A stretch of DNA of 64,000 nucleotides, taken from positions 310,001-374,000 of the forward strand of contig NZ_CP063785.1 in NCBI RefSeq assembly GCF_025860405.1, in the 5' to 3' direction. Below, piece by piece: positions 45,325-54,667 of this stretch (position 1 is its first letter; each line of letters opens with the position of its first letter). This stretch comes from Tolypothrix sp. PCC 7712. GTDB lineage: Bacteria; Cyanobacteriota; Cyanobacteriia; Cyanobacteriales; Nostocaceae. The translations under genes and the position numbers were made by a program. The notes under the pieces were generated by a model that saw nothing but the letters and a program-made list of their open reading frames with translations, did no database searches and was not told the origin of the DNA.

Positions 45325-45885
45325 ATGAAATCTCGTGATGTTTGGCTAGGTTTGACTGGGTTGACTGTGGGATTGATACTAGTCAATAGTGCGATCGCAC
45401 CTCCAGCTTTGGCGGGACGCTATGTGTTAAATCAAACACCTCAAACTATTGAGCGCTATTTTGGACGTTACATTACCAAAAAAACTAATGGTGAGCAAGT
45501 TACTTATACTTATGCTCCCAAAAGTTTCCGACAGCTATTTAAGCAGTTTCCTAAAAGTGATTTTTCTATCACTTTTGTTAAAAGTCAAGCAAAGTATATA
45601 ACCTTAAACTTCAACGGCGATTTTTTCCAATACCCAGGCAGCTATAATTACGATAAAGCTGAGGCTACAAAGTTCTATAACTATATATTTGGCTATCAGC
45701 CACCTATTTGGAAGGAACTCTCTGCCAAATTTAGCGGTAATGAAACCATTTATTTTTACGAATATTGTCTTGGTGATGGAGTTGCAACGAATTTTGAAAG
45801 ATATGGATATAAGCAATTTACAGATTCTGCAACTTTATCCTATAACAATCGTTGCGAACCCCCATACAATTTAAATGAGAATTGA
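45325..45885 (+). CDS. Exported hypothetical protein
   Basis: 186 aa from ATG 45325, preceded by GGAGGT at a 7-nt spacing; a GTG 15 nt upstream overlaps this ribosome site and is less likely. The N-terminus MKSRDVWLGLTGLTVGLILV...APPALAGR is a Sec signal peptide with a likely cut after ALA. The mature part (about 155 residues) has many Tyr, Phe and Lys residues and two Cys (YCLGD and NRCEP) that could form a disulfide. I do not recognise a family. It lies between the creatininase-family gene and the convergent cupin gene. Confidence 0.75.
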   Translation: MKSRDVWLGLTGLTVGLILVNSAIAPPALAGRYVLNQTPQTIERYFGRYITKKTNGEQVTYTYAPKSFRQLFKQFPKSDFSITFVKSQAKYITLNFNGDFFQYPGSYNYDKAEATKFYNYIFGYQPPIWKELSAKFSGNETIYFYEYCLGDGVATNFERYGYKQFTDSATLSYNNRCEPPYNLNEN

Positions 45886-45947
45886 GATATTAGATATTTA
45901 CTTTCCCAATAAGATGAGAATATATTGGGGATCAAGTTCTATTTTGA

Positions 45948-46220
45948 TTAATCAAAGGAATAATGTTTTTTCACGTCACTGGTGATTTCCCATGTACAGG
46001 ACATTCCGGCCGGGAAGACTACTAAATCACCTTTACCCATTTGCACTGGCTGTCCACCATCTGGCGTAACAATTACATCTCCTGCCAAAAAGTAGCAAGT
46101 TTCTTGAGAATCATAAGTCCAAGGGAATTTTGAAACTTCTTTTTGCCAAATTCCCCATTTTTTGACACCCAACTGTTCGAGGCGTTCTTGACTGGGTTGA
46201 TGCTCAATTTTAATTTCCAT
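45948..46220 (-). CDS. Small cupin domain protein
   Basis: 90 aa, a single cupin barrel of the cupin_3 (DUF861) type: WGIWQKEVSKFPWTYDSQET, CYFLAGDVIVTPDGG, then MGKGDLVVFPAGMSCTWEI. The Glu/Tyr pattern of this subgroup replaces the His-rich metal site of classical cupins. Such proteins often bind small molecules or act in ureide/amine metabolism; no substrate can be given. It lies 22 bp downstream of the Mo-nitrogenase C-terminal domain gene on the same strand, so the two probably share an mRNA. Confidence 0.85.
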   Translation of the reverse strand: MEIKIEHQPSQERLEQLGVKKWGIWQKEVSKFPWTYDSQETCYFLAGDVIVTPDGGQPVQMGKGDLVVFPAGMSCTWEITSDVKKHYSFD

Positions 46221-46242
46221 GCCGCACTTGATCTAATTTTAT

Positions 46243-46575
46243 TCAGCAGTAGGATTGGATATCCTCTCCACATTTATCTACTAAATAGCATAGTGCGCGA
46301 AAACGCAAGCCAACAAATTGATCGTAAAGGGGATTAAGCTTGCACATTGGGGGAATATGGGCGATTTTGCGTCCAAACAGCATGATATCGCGCTCAAAGG
46401 GGCATTGTGCAGGGATGAGTTTGGCAATAAATTTTGCAACTTTCCGATTTTGAATTTCGAGATTGTCAAGCCATTGGCGTAATGGTTGTAATAAATCAAA
46501 TTGAGGATTGTCTTTTTCGCTAAGAGGGCTAATAAAAGCGGAGAAAACAATAGGTTGGTTTGCAGTTTTAATCAT
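46243..46575 (-). CDS. Stand-alone Mo-nitrogenase C-terminal domain protein
   Basis: 110 aa from ATG 46573-46575; the frame is open about 29 codons more upstream, without support. The sequence PLRQWLDNLEIQNRKVAKFI, then LIPAQCPFERDIMLFGR, HIPPMCKLNPLYDQFVGLRF and YLVDKCGEDI matches the 'Mo-dependent nitrogenase C-terminal' family (PF06967). It has conserved Cys residues. In cyanobacteria this domain commonly occurs alone, in diazotrophs and others, and its role is not established. It sits directly upstream of the cupin gene. No nif genes are in the window. Confidence 0.88.
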   Translation of the reverse strand: MIKTANQPIVFSAFISPLSEKDNPQFDLLQPLRQWLDNLEIQNRKVAKFIAKLIPAQCPFERDIMLFGRKIAHIPPMCKLNPLYDQFVGLRFRALCYLVDKCGEDIQSYC

Positions 46576-47315
46576 AGTCTTAAGTAAGCTTTTTGCTAGA
46601 AATGAACTATTTACCAATTTGCAATCTAACTCGCATCTAGATTTAGGCAATTTACATTGCACTTGTCAATATAAATTAGCCTAGGTCAACCAATTAAATA
46701 TGTTTGAGAATTTACTGCCTATGGTGCAACTAATAGATATTTAAACGCACCACCTGCTGCAGAACTGTCCAGTTAAATACAAAATAACAAAGAAATTATA
46801 AAGATGGTATAGCGAAAAGTTATTAATTCCTTATATTCCACATACCAATCTTATATATTAAATTTAAATCCGAGTTAGGAAAATGCACAGTATCCTGAGA
46901 TGTACTTTTGTTTGTATAAGCGCGGTTTTACTCTGACTCTAGCCAGATTTCGCTAGGATTATACTCTAAGAAATTTGATTTTAAGGGTATCAATATCCAG
47001 CAAATTGTTATTTATGTTACAAAACTATATAAAAAATTTATCTAAATAACTAGAAAATCAAATTTTACCCAGTACAGCCTCATATAAGCTCTGATGATAC
47101 TTCTAATAATTCTCTTTAAAACTGGGTTTAATTTTAATTAAAGTCTCAGGCGAAAAGTTAAATTCTAGCTTCAACATCATATTAGATGTTTAATACGAGC
47201 TAAACAATAAAAGTAAGTTGCAGACATTAGCACAGTTCTCTTCCTATATGCAATAGACATTTCCGCAAATTAATTCTGTATTCTCAGAAGTTCTTTGTAG
47301 TAACTGGAGTTGCTA
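46576..47315. other. Gene-free AT-rich region
   Basis: About 740 bp with no supported coding frame and no clear RNA gene. It is AT-rich with scattered weak hairpins. It must contain the promoter of the Mo-nitrogenase-domain/cupin pair near its left end. I see nothing else that can be named. Confidence 0.5.
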
Positions 47316-47441
47316 CAATACTGCTCGGTTAAGGATTTTCAACTCGGAATTTGGTTTGGGGAAAAGGTGAAAGGGTAAGGGTTAAAGGTTTTTTCTTGCC
47401 CCTTTTACCCTTCTCCTTTTCCCCTTAACCGACAAGTATTG
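47316..47441 (+). mobile_element. 126-bp MITE, copy 2, with perfect 10-bp target duplication
   Basis: Starts CAATACTGCTCGGTTAAGG and ends CCTTAACCGACAAGTATTG, like 11212-11337 and with the same length. The flanks are GGAGTTGCTA at 47306-47315 and again at 47442-47451, a perfect 10-bp direct repeat. The left-hand internal part (GGATTTTCAACTCGGAATT) is almost identical between the copies, which suggests recent movement. No open frame. Confidence 0.93.
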
Positions 47442-47587
47442 GGAGTTGCTAACTATTGCAATATCAAGCATATTGATAGCTACAAGCACCCATCAGAAAT
47501 TGGGCATAAAGTGTTTGTCTCTTTGCAACCCTGCTTCCTCTCAACATGGTTCGGTTAAAAATTTTTCGTCAGGATTTTACGGTTATG

Positions 47588-47609
47588 GAGACGCGATAAA
47601 TCGCGTCTC
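47588..47609. repeat. GAGACGCGAT hairpin repeat
   Basis: GAGACGCGAT-AA-ATCGCGTCTC, a perfect 10-bp-arm hairpin, followed by TACAAG. Same family as 2464-2483. It lies about 75 bp downstream of the NUDIX stop and could serve as its terminator. Confidence 0.65.
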
Positions 47610-47684
47610 TACAAGATTTAAACGTCAATTGATTTATATTATCCAAGCTATATTGTGCGGACTCTACTAAAAACTAGAGCAATC

Positions 47685-48116
47685 TTATAAATAATTGAAA
47701 AATTCCGTCGGTACCAGGGTTAATTCGCCTGATTTGAACCGCTCGATATTAATCCAAAGTGCCCGATGTTTATGGTTTGGGGACTCAGAAAAGATGAGGC
47801 TCTCTAATTGATAAAATTTAGAATCGGCAAAATCACATTGATAAAGTTGAATAATTTCGTGTCCTTGCCTGCCATTAAATATAAATAGGTTCTCTATACA
47901 GCCTAAATAGCGAATATTGGTTAATTCTGCTTGAATTTCTTCTTGAAATTCCCTTTGTAGGGCAATTAGGCTGGTTTCGCCAAAATCTACTCCACCTCCT
48001 AAAGCTCGGTAAAATGTAGATTGCTTGGCGGGATCGTAGCCTTCGGAAACAAAGATGCGTTCACCATCACGAATTAATCCCAAGGCTATTACCCGAATTT
48101 CTCCTGCTTTGCTCAT
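47685..48116 (-). CDS. NUDIX hydrolase
   Basis: 143 aa with one NUDIX fold. The NUDIX box (G-x5-E-x7-RE-x2-EE-x-G/hydrophobic) is seen as GGGVDFGETSLIALQREF then QEEIQ. It hydrolyses a nucleoside diphosphate linked to another group; the exact substrate cannot be read from sequence. The start MSKAGEIRVIALGLIRDGE is normal for the family. It follows the DUF3531 gene with 17 bp between, so the two are probably co-transcribed. Confidence 0.9.
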   Translation of the reverse strand: MSKAGEIRVIALGLIRDGERIFVSEGYDPAKQSTFYRALGGGVDFGETSLIALQREFQEEIQAELTNIRYLGCIENLFIFNGRQGHEIIQLYQCDFADSKFYQLESLIFSESPNHKHRALWINIERFKSGELTLVPTEFFNYL

Positions 48117-48133
48117 TTTTGTAACTTAAGTCA

Positions 48134-48586
48134 CTAATTATCGTACATAGAGTAAGAGTTGTTTTCGTTCTCCTCTATGGGCCAATCTTCGTTTTCGCCA
48201 CCGATATATAATTCCTCAATAGTGACATATTCTTCACTAAGCTGAGTGAGAGCATTAATTAAGATATCTAAGGCGATCGCATCACTGGTTCCTAAATCAA
48301 ACCAGCAGCGTCCCCACTCCCCTTCATACTCGAACTCACCCATATTATGCATCAGCGCCAGCAAGCTTTTGTCATAACCTTGCTCGTCATAATTCATGTA
48401 GCTAATATCCAGTCCTGTATCTTGCACCTGAAGATTTTCGGCGTTAAAAGCACCCAATTTACCTAAATAAAACCAGGAATTAAAAACCTCTTCTACATAT
48501 TGCCTTTCACGCGCCGAAGGAATCGTGCTGAACCTCAGCCAAATCCACACATCAAAAGGATTAACCTCACGAAACTGGATATACAT
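48134..48586 (-). CDS. DUF3531 family protein
   Basis: 150 aa. The sequence MYIQFREVNPFDVWIWLRF, FNSWFYLGKLGAFNAENL, GEWGRCWFDLGTSDAIALD and the acidic C-terminus fit DUF3531, a family found in cyanobacteria and plant plastids with no established function. No signal peptide or membrane segment is seen. It is immediately upstream of the NUDIX gene. Confidence in the family is good; the function is unknown. Confidence 0.82.
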   Translation of the reverse strand: MYIQFREVNPFDVWIWLRFSTIPSARERQYVEEVFNSWFYLGKLGAFNAENLQVQDTGLDISYMNYDEQGYDKSLLALMHNMGEFEYEGEWGRCWFDLGTSDAIALDILINALTQLSEEYVTIEELYIGGENEDWPIEENENNSYSMYDN

Positions 48587-48632
48587 TGCGGTTATATTTC
48601 TCCGTTACAGTTTTCTGAAAATAAGCATATCA

Positions 48633-48794
48633 GGATTGGGGATTGGGAACTGGGGATTGGGGATTGGGGACTGAGGATTAGGGATTGGGGATTGGGGAGA
48701 TGAGGGAGATGAGGGGGATGAGGTAGACAATACCAAATACCAAACACCCAACTAGCAATGCCCAATGCCCAATGCCCAATGCCCAATGCCCATT
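48633..48794. repeat. GGGGATT, GATGAGG and ATGCCCA short repeats
   Basis: Three different short arrays in a row: GGGGATT/GGGAACT units, GAGATGAGGGAGATGAGG, and five CAATGCC/CCAATGC units. They fill the whole space between the DUF3531 start and the TPR gene stop. Confidence 0.85.
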
Positions 48795-48796
48795 TC

Positions 48797-49729
48797 CTAA
48801 CTAAAACTCTTCAACCGATTATTCGCATTGTTGCGTTCGGATTCGATTTGTTGGACTAAGCTGGCTGGGAGTTGGGATTTTTTGCTTAAGGCGGTGTCGA
48901 AGTTGGCGATCGCTTCTTTAATTAATTCTCGGTTGTTGTCTCTTTTACCTTGGGCGTGGAGGATTTGGGCTTTGAGATAATATAATTCTGGGTTTTCAGA
49001 TGTGCTTTTTAAGGCACGATTGGCGTACTCTAGGGCTTGAGAGTAATTTTTTAAATCTCGGTAGCCAAGGGCAATCCCCCGATCTGCTAAATATTTAGGA
49101 GCAGCATTGTTTTCTAGCCGTTGAATCGCTTCGTCTGGGTTAGAAAAAGGCAGGTTTACGGCGAGTAGCAAATCCATATAGCCTCTAATGAGGTTTACTT
49201 CTGGATCGTTGGCTGAAACTGCTTCTGCTTTATCTAAATATTGGTAAACTTGCCGCAAGCGACTTAAGGCTTGTGCTGCACCACCTGCACCTTCACGGGT
49301 GATCATCGTTGCTCCCTCTAGGAAATTCCCTACTGCTGTGTATAAATTACCGCGCAGTGGGTCTTTCTCAATTAATTTTTGTCCGGTTTCGAGGGTTTTT
49401 TTACTGTATGTGTCTAATGAAGTGAAATCTTTGTTGGCATAGGCTAGAGATGCCTTCATCGCATAGGCTAGAGGTTCATTCGGTTCGCTGGATATCGCTT
49501 GATTTAAGTAACGTTCTGCTTCTTGATAGTTGCCTTTTTGAAAAACCGCTTTAAAAGCCGCTTCGGTTTTATCCCCAATTTCATGAGGTTTGTCAGGACG
49601 GAAAGGATCGCCAGCCAGCGTTGGGTTCATTCCCAAATTGAATGCGATCGCAGCAGCAAAAGTTGTCTGAGCAATCTTAGTGACTCTCGCAAACACAATT
49701 GCTTGAGGAGCAGAAAACCATTTTGTCAT
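48797..49729 (-). CDS. Exported TPR-repeat protein (Sll0314/Alr1548 type)
   Basis: 310 aa. The N-terminus has a hydrophobic segment with a likely signal cut after PTLAG (about residue 39). At least four TPR-like helix pairs follow: AVFQKGNYQEAERYLNQAIS, ALAYAMKASLAYANKDFTSL, IALGYRDLKNYSQALEYAN and YLKAQILHAQGKRDNN. The overall sequence resembles the cyanobacterial Sll0314/Alr1548 TPR family. It is probably a periplasmic or thylakoid-lumen protein-binding scaffold; the partner is unknown. Confidence 0.82.
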   Translation of the reverse strand: MTKWFSAPQAIVFARVTKIAQTTFAAAIAFNLGMNPTLAGDPFRPDKPHEIGDKTEAAFKAVFQKGNYQEAERYLNQAISSEPNEPLAYAMKASLAYANKDFTSLDTYSKKTLETGQKLIEKDPLRGNLYTAVGNFLEGATMITREGAGGAAQALSRLRQVYQYLDKAEAVSANDPEVNLIRGYMDLLLAVNLPFSNPDEAIQRLENNAAPKYLADRGIALGYRDLKNYSQALEYANRALKSTSENPELYYLKAQILHAQGKRDNNRELIKEAIANFDTALSKKSQLPASLVQQIESERNNANNRLKSFS

Positions 49730-50120
49730 TGTAACCCTCAGAATAATTGCGGTTGAAATAGTTGTTTATGTTACCTAAAATGCAAAAAAATGATTAATCT
49801 GTACTTAGGTTGATTTTTGCCAGCATTTTCTACATAGTTCGACCTCTCTAATTTTTGCAGGTTCCCATCAAGCTTGTAGCCATTCTTCAGGGGGAAGTTT
49901 GCCACAATGGAGAAAAGTAGAAGGTTGGCTTTTGTTTTAGTGTTAAAACTTGAGCTAGATAGGCTTGTAACTCCTAGTTACAAGTACATGACTCTAGCAG
50001 TGAAATTAGGTTTTTAGGCAGGTTATGCGTTATGAATGTTTTGGGAAATTTTTAATTGCTCTGCGTGTAGTTAAGCGTCATCGATTCAGTTATTCGCCAA
50101 CTTTTTGGTAATCTTAACAA
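49730..50120. other. Divergent promoter region, TPR protein / ECF ATPase
   Basis: About 390 bp without a gene. It contains a small hairpin CTTGTAACT-CC-TAGTTACAAG near 49963-49983 and otherwise nothing I can name. Both flanking genes must be driven from here. Confidence 0.5.
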
Positions 50121-50795
50121 ATGCTCTATCTTAGAAATCTGGTTTATCACCCAACAGCCAGCCCCACAGCGATTCTCAAAGGAATTAACTTGGAATTAGC
50201 ACCGCAACAGCTGGGTTTGATTATTGGCCCTAGCGGTTCTGGTAAAAGTACTTTATTGGAAATTTTATCTGGACTAGCTGAACCTACATCCGGCGCAGTG
50301 TTCTGGCGCGAACAAGAACTGATTTCCGAACAGCTACAACAATTAGCTGGGTTAGTATTTCAGTTCCCAGAACGGCACTTCTGCGGCGGTACAATTTTAG
50401 AAGAATTACGCTTAGGGCATCCAGAACTAGGGTCAGAGCGAGTTAGGCAAGCATTAAGCGAAGTAGGATTAGAGCATTTATCACTATCAGCATCACCCCA
50501 TGCATTGAGTGGTGGACAACAGCGACGTTTAGCTTTGGCGGTACAGTTAATTCGCCAGCCAAATTTATTATTATTAGACGAACCAACAGCCGGGTTAGAC
50601 TGGTCAATGCGTCGGCAGTTAGTCAGTTTATTGGCAAAGCTGAAGAAAGATTGGACATTGTTTGTCGTTACACACGACGCTGGAGATATGTTAGCGATCG
50701 CAGATTCCTGTTGGACACTCAACCACGGTGAACTCAAATCTGTCGATCCCGAGGTATTGAAAGCTAAAGTTCAAGAACCCCAGCCGGCGGTGTGA
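50121..50795 (+). CDS. ECF-type ABC transporter ATP-binding protein
   Basis: 224 aa. Walker A GPSGSGKST (about 37-45), Q-loop within GLVFQFPERHFCGG (the FPE pattern after the Q-loop is typical of energy-coupling factor CbiO/EcfA ATPases), signature LSGGQQRR, Walker B LLLLDEP and H-loop VVTHD. It should power uptake of a vitamin or metal together with EcfT and S components, which are not adjacent here. Solitary ECF-like ATPases of this type recur in cyanobacteria. It has no strong ribosome site before ATG 50121. Confidence 0.85.
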   Translation: MLYLRNLVYHPTASPTAILKGINLELAPQQLGLIIGPSGSGKSTLLEILSGLAEPTSGAVFWREQELISEQLQQLAGLVFQFPERHFCGGTILEELRLGHPELGSERVRQALSEVGLEHLSLSASPHALSGGQQRRLALAVQLIRQPNLLLLDEPTAGLDWSMRRQLVSLLAKLKKDWTLFVVTHDAGDMLAIADSCWTLNHGELKSVDPEVLKAKVQEPQPAV

Positions 50796-51038
50796 TTGGG
50801 GACTGGGTACTGGGGACTGGGGAACTCGGGGCCCCCTCTGGGGATAAGGGGTAATGGGGACTGGGAGATGAGGGGGATGAGGAAGATGAGGGAGATGAGG
50901 GAGCAGGGGTGTAGGGGAGAATAGCCATTACTCATGACTCATGACTCATGACTCACTACTCATGACTCACTACTCATTACCAATTACCCATGCCCAATGC
51001 CCAATGCCCAATGCCTAATGACAAATGACAAATGACAA
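50796..51038. repeat. Five short-repeat types before rsmG
   Basis: GGGGACT, GATGAGG, ATGACTC (seven or so copies), CCCAATG and ATGACAA arrays follow one another and fill the 243-bp spacer. The ATGACAA units touch the rsmG start codon. Confidence 0.85.
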
Positions 51039-51776
51039 ATGACTAACATATTGCCTGAAATGGCAGAAATCTGGCAAAAAACTCTCAATTGGCAACCAAA
51101 TACTCAACAGCAGTTACAATTCCAGCAGCTTTATGAATTAATTCTGGAAGGGAACAGTCAGTTTAATTTAACTCGCATTACTGAACCTGAAGAATTTTGG
51201 GAGAAGCATCTTTGGGATTCGCTGCGGGGAATTGCGCCACAGCAGCAATTTATTGATTCTCTAGCAGCGGGTGCATCTGTGATTGATATTGGTACGGGTG
51301 CTGGTTTTCCAGGGATTCCTATCGCGATCGCATCTGCTAATTGTAAAATTACGCTGCTCGATTCAACTCGCAAAAAAGTTACTTTTATTGAAAAAATCTT
51401 GACTACACTGGGTTTGAGTAATATCAAAACTCTTGTCGGTAGAGTTGAAGAAATCGGCCAGCAACGCCAGCATCGACAAAGTTATGATGTGGCGACAATC
51501 CGCGCTGTTGGATCTGCTTCTGTCTGTGCAGAATATGCCCTACCATTACTGAAGGTTGGAGGTTTAGCAGTTATTTACCGAGGGAATTGGACTGAAGAAG
51601 AAACAACAGATCTGCAAAATGCTGTTGCTCAGTTAGGTGGGATAATTGCAGCGATAGAACAATTTACTACTCCTCTGAGTGACAGTATTCGTCACTGTTT
51701 ATACCTGCGTAAGGTAGCAGCTACGCCAGCTAACTTTCCCCGTGCTGTGGGTATACCAACTCAAAAACCGCTTTAG
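51039..51776 (+). CDS. rsmG: 16S rRNA (guanine527-N7)-methyltransferase RsmG
   Basis: 245 aa, full length for RsmG (GidB). It uses S-adenosylmethionine to methylate G527 of 16S rRNA. Motifs: FNLTRITEPEEFWEKHLWDS, the SAM loop VIDIGTGAGFPGIPIAI, ITLLDSTRKKVTFIE, GRVEEIG, and YDVATIRAVGSA. The ATG continues directly from an ATGACAA array (ATGACTAACATATTG); a second in-frame ATG eight codons on (MAEIWQ) is an alternative start. Confidence 0.93.
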   Translation: MTNILPEMAEIWQKTLNWQPNTQQQLQFQQLYELILEGNSQFNLTRITEPEEFWEKHLWDSLRGIAPQQQFIDSLAAGASVIDIGTGAGFPGIPIAIASANCKITLLDSTRKKVTFIEKILTTLGLSNIKTLVGRVEEIGQQRQHRQSYDVATIRAVGSASVCAEYALPLLKVGGLAVIYRGNWTEEETTDLQNAVAQLGGIIAAIEQFTTPLSDSIRHCLYLRKVAATPANFPRAVGIPTQKPL

Positions 51777-51872
51777 GTCAGTACTTTACATGGTAAGCCT
51801 TGATGGGGCTTTAAATCCCCATCACAAGCAATTTCTTTGCCTTTTTCCCCGTTGTTAATCAAATATAAGTCC

Positions 51873-51996
51873 TATATAACAATCCTATTTCAGTTGTGAA
51901 AAATATCGGTTTTGGCTGTTGACTGTTGACTGTCAACGGTTAACAGTCAACAACCATGCATGTAATATTTCACAAATCATTTAGGATTGCTATATA
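51873..51996. mobile_element. Palindromic element ending the HstK pseudogene
   Basis: 124 bp with imperfect inverted ends (TATATAACAATCCTA and TAGGATTGCTATATA), further paired segments (TTGTGAAAAATAT/ATATTTCACAA) and a central GTTGACTGTCAAC/GTTAACAGTCAAC hairpin. The HstK-like reading frame runs into its right end at GYI|AILNDL and meets a TGA supplied by the element. No target duplication longer than TATA is clear. Confidence 0.75.
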
Positions 51997-54593
51997 TCCG
52001 GCGTATTCCAGGTTGCCAACCTCTAGCCCCAGTGTGTAACCTTCACGCAAGAGGGTTAATGTTTCTTTGAGGTGAGATGTACGGTGGAGAATAAAACAAC
52101 CTAGTAGAAAAAAGACTTCTGGTTTAGTTGTTTTATCATCAAATTTTGATACCACATTCAATGACAATTGCCCAAATTGTGCCGCCAAATCTATATTTTG
52201 TTGCATATTACAAACAACCAAACTATAGCAAGCATAGTTAGTTGCAGAAATAGATATATTGCCGTATTGGAGGAATAATTTGACTAAAAAAGTAGCTAGT
52301 AATGGATATAAAGGAGATCCACTAGTGAACGCTGCTGACATAATGCTGCTAGCAATCTGGGCAATGGCAATTTTGTTTGCATCTGTCATCACCTGGAGGT
52401 TCACAAAATCTGCAACTTGGCGATCGCCAATCAGGTCAATAATTTCTTGAATTGACTGTTGAATATCTGCTGGTGTGGGTGATTCGTTGATTTGTGCACC
52501 CAAATTTTGCAGAAGCTCAATCCCAATTTCCAGCACTTCAATGAGTTGGCGATGGGAAGTTTTGGCTTGAATTCTAAAACGGTAAACATTAACTTTCTCT
52601 AGTAAAGAATGTGTCTATTGGATCACAGTATCAATCAACTGTTCCATCACCTCAAACTCACCACTCAGCATGGCGAATTCCACTGCTATTTCATGGTATG
52701 CAAGACTCATTTCATACTGCTGCTGCCAGTTTGATGATTTCTTGTGTTGATGACGGCAGTTTCCGTAATTGCAAGCTCATAAAAGCCACAACATCATCTG
52801 TCACCGCTTGCATTGTTACTTGGGAAATATCACATTGCCAACAGCCTAAGCCAAAATCAAATTGAATCAGTCCATCTTGATATAATGTTTTAATAAATTG
52901 GCTAGTAAAAAATGGATTACCTGCTGTTTTTTGATAGATTAATACAGAAATATTCCATGCTACTTCTTCTGGACATTTAAGTGTGTCAGCTACTAATTTA
53001 TTTACTTGTACATTACTTAATGGTGCTAAAGTAATTGTGTTAATTGTGGCTTGCGTCTTTTGAATTTCACTCAATGTCATCAATAATGGATGTCCGTGAC
53101 TGACTTCGTTATCACGGTAGGCTCCAATAATGAAAAGATGCTTGGTATCAGCCATTAATAGCTGCATTAACTTAAGTGATGCAGAATCAGCCCACTGTAA
53201 GTCATCCAAAAACATCACTAAGGGATGTTCTTTGCTGGTAAAGACTTGGGTGAATTTTTGAAATAATAAATTAAAGCGATTTTGGGCGGCTGTTCCTGAT
53301 AGTTCTGTAGCTGGGGGTTGTATACCAATAATGTTTTCTAGTTCGGGAATTACTTCAATAATGACTTGTCCATTGTCTCCAACAGCCTCTAATATTTTAT
53401 TTCGCCATTGCTGAATTTGTACATCACTTTCAGTCAATAATTGCCCCATTAAATCGCGGAATGCTTGGACAAAGGCACTGAAAGGAATATTCCTTTGAAA
53501 CTGGTCATATTTACCTTTAATAAAATAGCCGCGCTGTCTGACAATGGGTTTATGCACTTCGTTGACGACGGCGGTTTTCCCAATTCCCGAAAAGCCAGCC
53601 ACCAGAATCATTTCGGTTACACCCTGACTTACTCTCTCAAATGCTTCTAGTAGGGTTTTAACTTCCTTGTCTCTGCCATACAGTTTATCGGGAATGATGA
53701 AGCGATCGCACACATCCCGACTCGCAATTTCAAAGTCTCTAATCTCACCAGTTTCTCTGAGATGAAAGAGACATTCTTCTAAATCAAATTTTAATCCCAA
53801 GGCACTTTGATATCTATCTTCAGCATTTTTCGCCATCAACTTGCTGACAATTTTTGAGATAGCAGTAGGGATGTGCGGATTAATTGTATGTATTAATGGC
53901 AGAATTTTCGCAAGATGGGAATGTACCAATTCCATTGGGTCATTTGATGCAAATGGTAATTCTCCTGTGAGCAATTCATAAAAAGTTACACCCAAGGAAT
54001 AAAAATCTGTGCGATAGTCAATACCCCGATTCATTCTCCCGGTTTGTTCTGGAGAAATGTAAGCGAGTGTCCCTTCTAAAACGTTGGGGTTAACTAGGGT
54101 TTGGGTTTCTCTGGGTAATAGTGATGCGATACTAAAGTCGATTAATTTAACTTGTTTGGTTTGGGGGTTAATTAAGATAGCTGGGTTTGATATCTTTATG
54201 AATAATTCGCTCATGGTAGAGTAAGTCGAGGATGTCACAGAGTGCGATCGCTAAAACTAAAAACTCCTCTAAAGATGTAACACTCTGATTTTTTGTAAAA
54301 TAATCCTTGAGAGAAATTCCCCCAAAGTCTTCCATAACTAACATATAGCCATTTTGCAAAGCTTCCAGGCTATAGGTTTGGATAATTAGAGGTGAGTGGA
54401 GATTTTTACCAATGGTGTATTGATTACGAAATAGTAACAATTCGCTAAAGCTGGGATAGGGATTTTTTAGTAGTTTTATGACTACTGCTACTGAGTCGCT
54501 TTCCCGAACTGCGCGATAAACTATTGTTCTCGAACCATTGTAAATTTTTTCACTAATGCGATATCCAGGAATACTGACAAGAGTGCTAACCAT
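51970..54593 (-). pseudogene. HstK-type Ser/Thr-His kinase pseudogene
   Basis: Starts like the intact paralogue at 54668 (MVSTLVSIPGYRI). Four lesions are visible. (1) Near 54179 the codons after HKDIKPS lose 2 nt against the paralogue (CAGCAATATC to CAGCTATC), breaking the frame; reading resumes in another frame to 52712. (2) At about 52710 the AAA ATPase region ([10 protein letters not shown]) joins directly to [13 protein letters not shown], a sequence about 150 residues further on in the paralogues. (3) At 52615-52617 a TAG replaces a CAG/CAA-type Gln codon (VIQ-stop-THSLL). (4) The palindromic element at 51873-51996 cuts off everything after LEVGNLEYAGY, so the GAF and histidine kinase parts are missing. 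The remaining body is most like the protein at 60540. Confidence 0.88.
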
Positions 54594-54611
54594 ATTACGC
54601 TCATTTGTTAT

Positions 54612-54637
54612 TTTCTCAATCTAGTATTCCCAGATAG
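54612..54637 (-). promoter_or_regulatory. Conserved leader block of the pseudogene
   Basis: The 26 bp TTTCTCAATCTAGTATTCCC plus AGATAG are identical to 60483-60508, at the same distance (about 20 bp) upstream of the start codon of each HstK-type gene. It shows that the duplication unit included the leader and probably the promoter. Confidence 0.6.
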
Positions 54638-54667
54638 ACGAATTTATTTATAAATTGAATGTACAAT

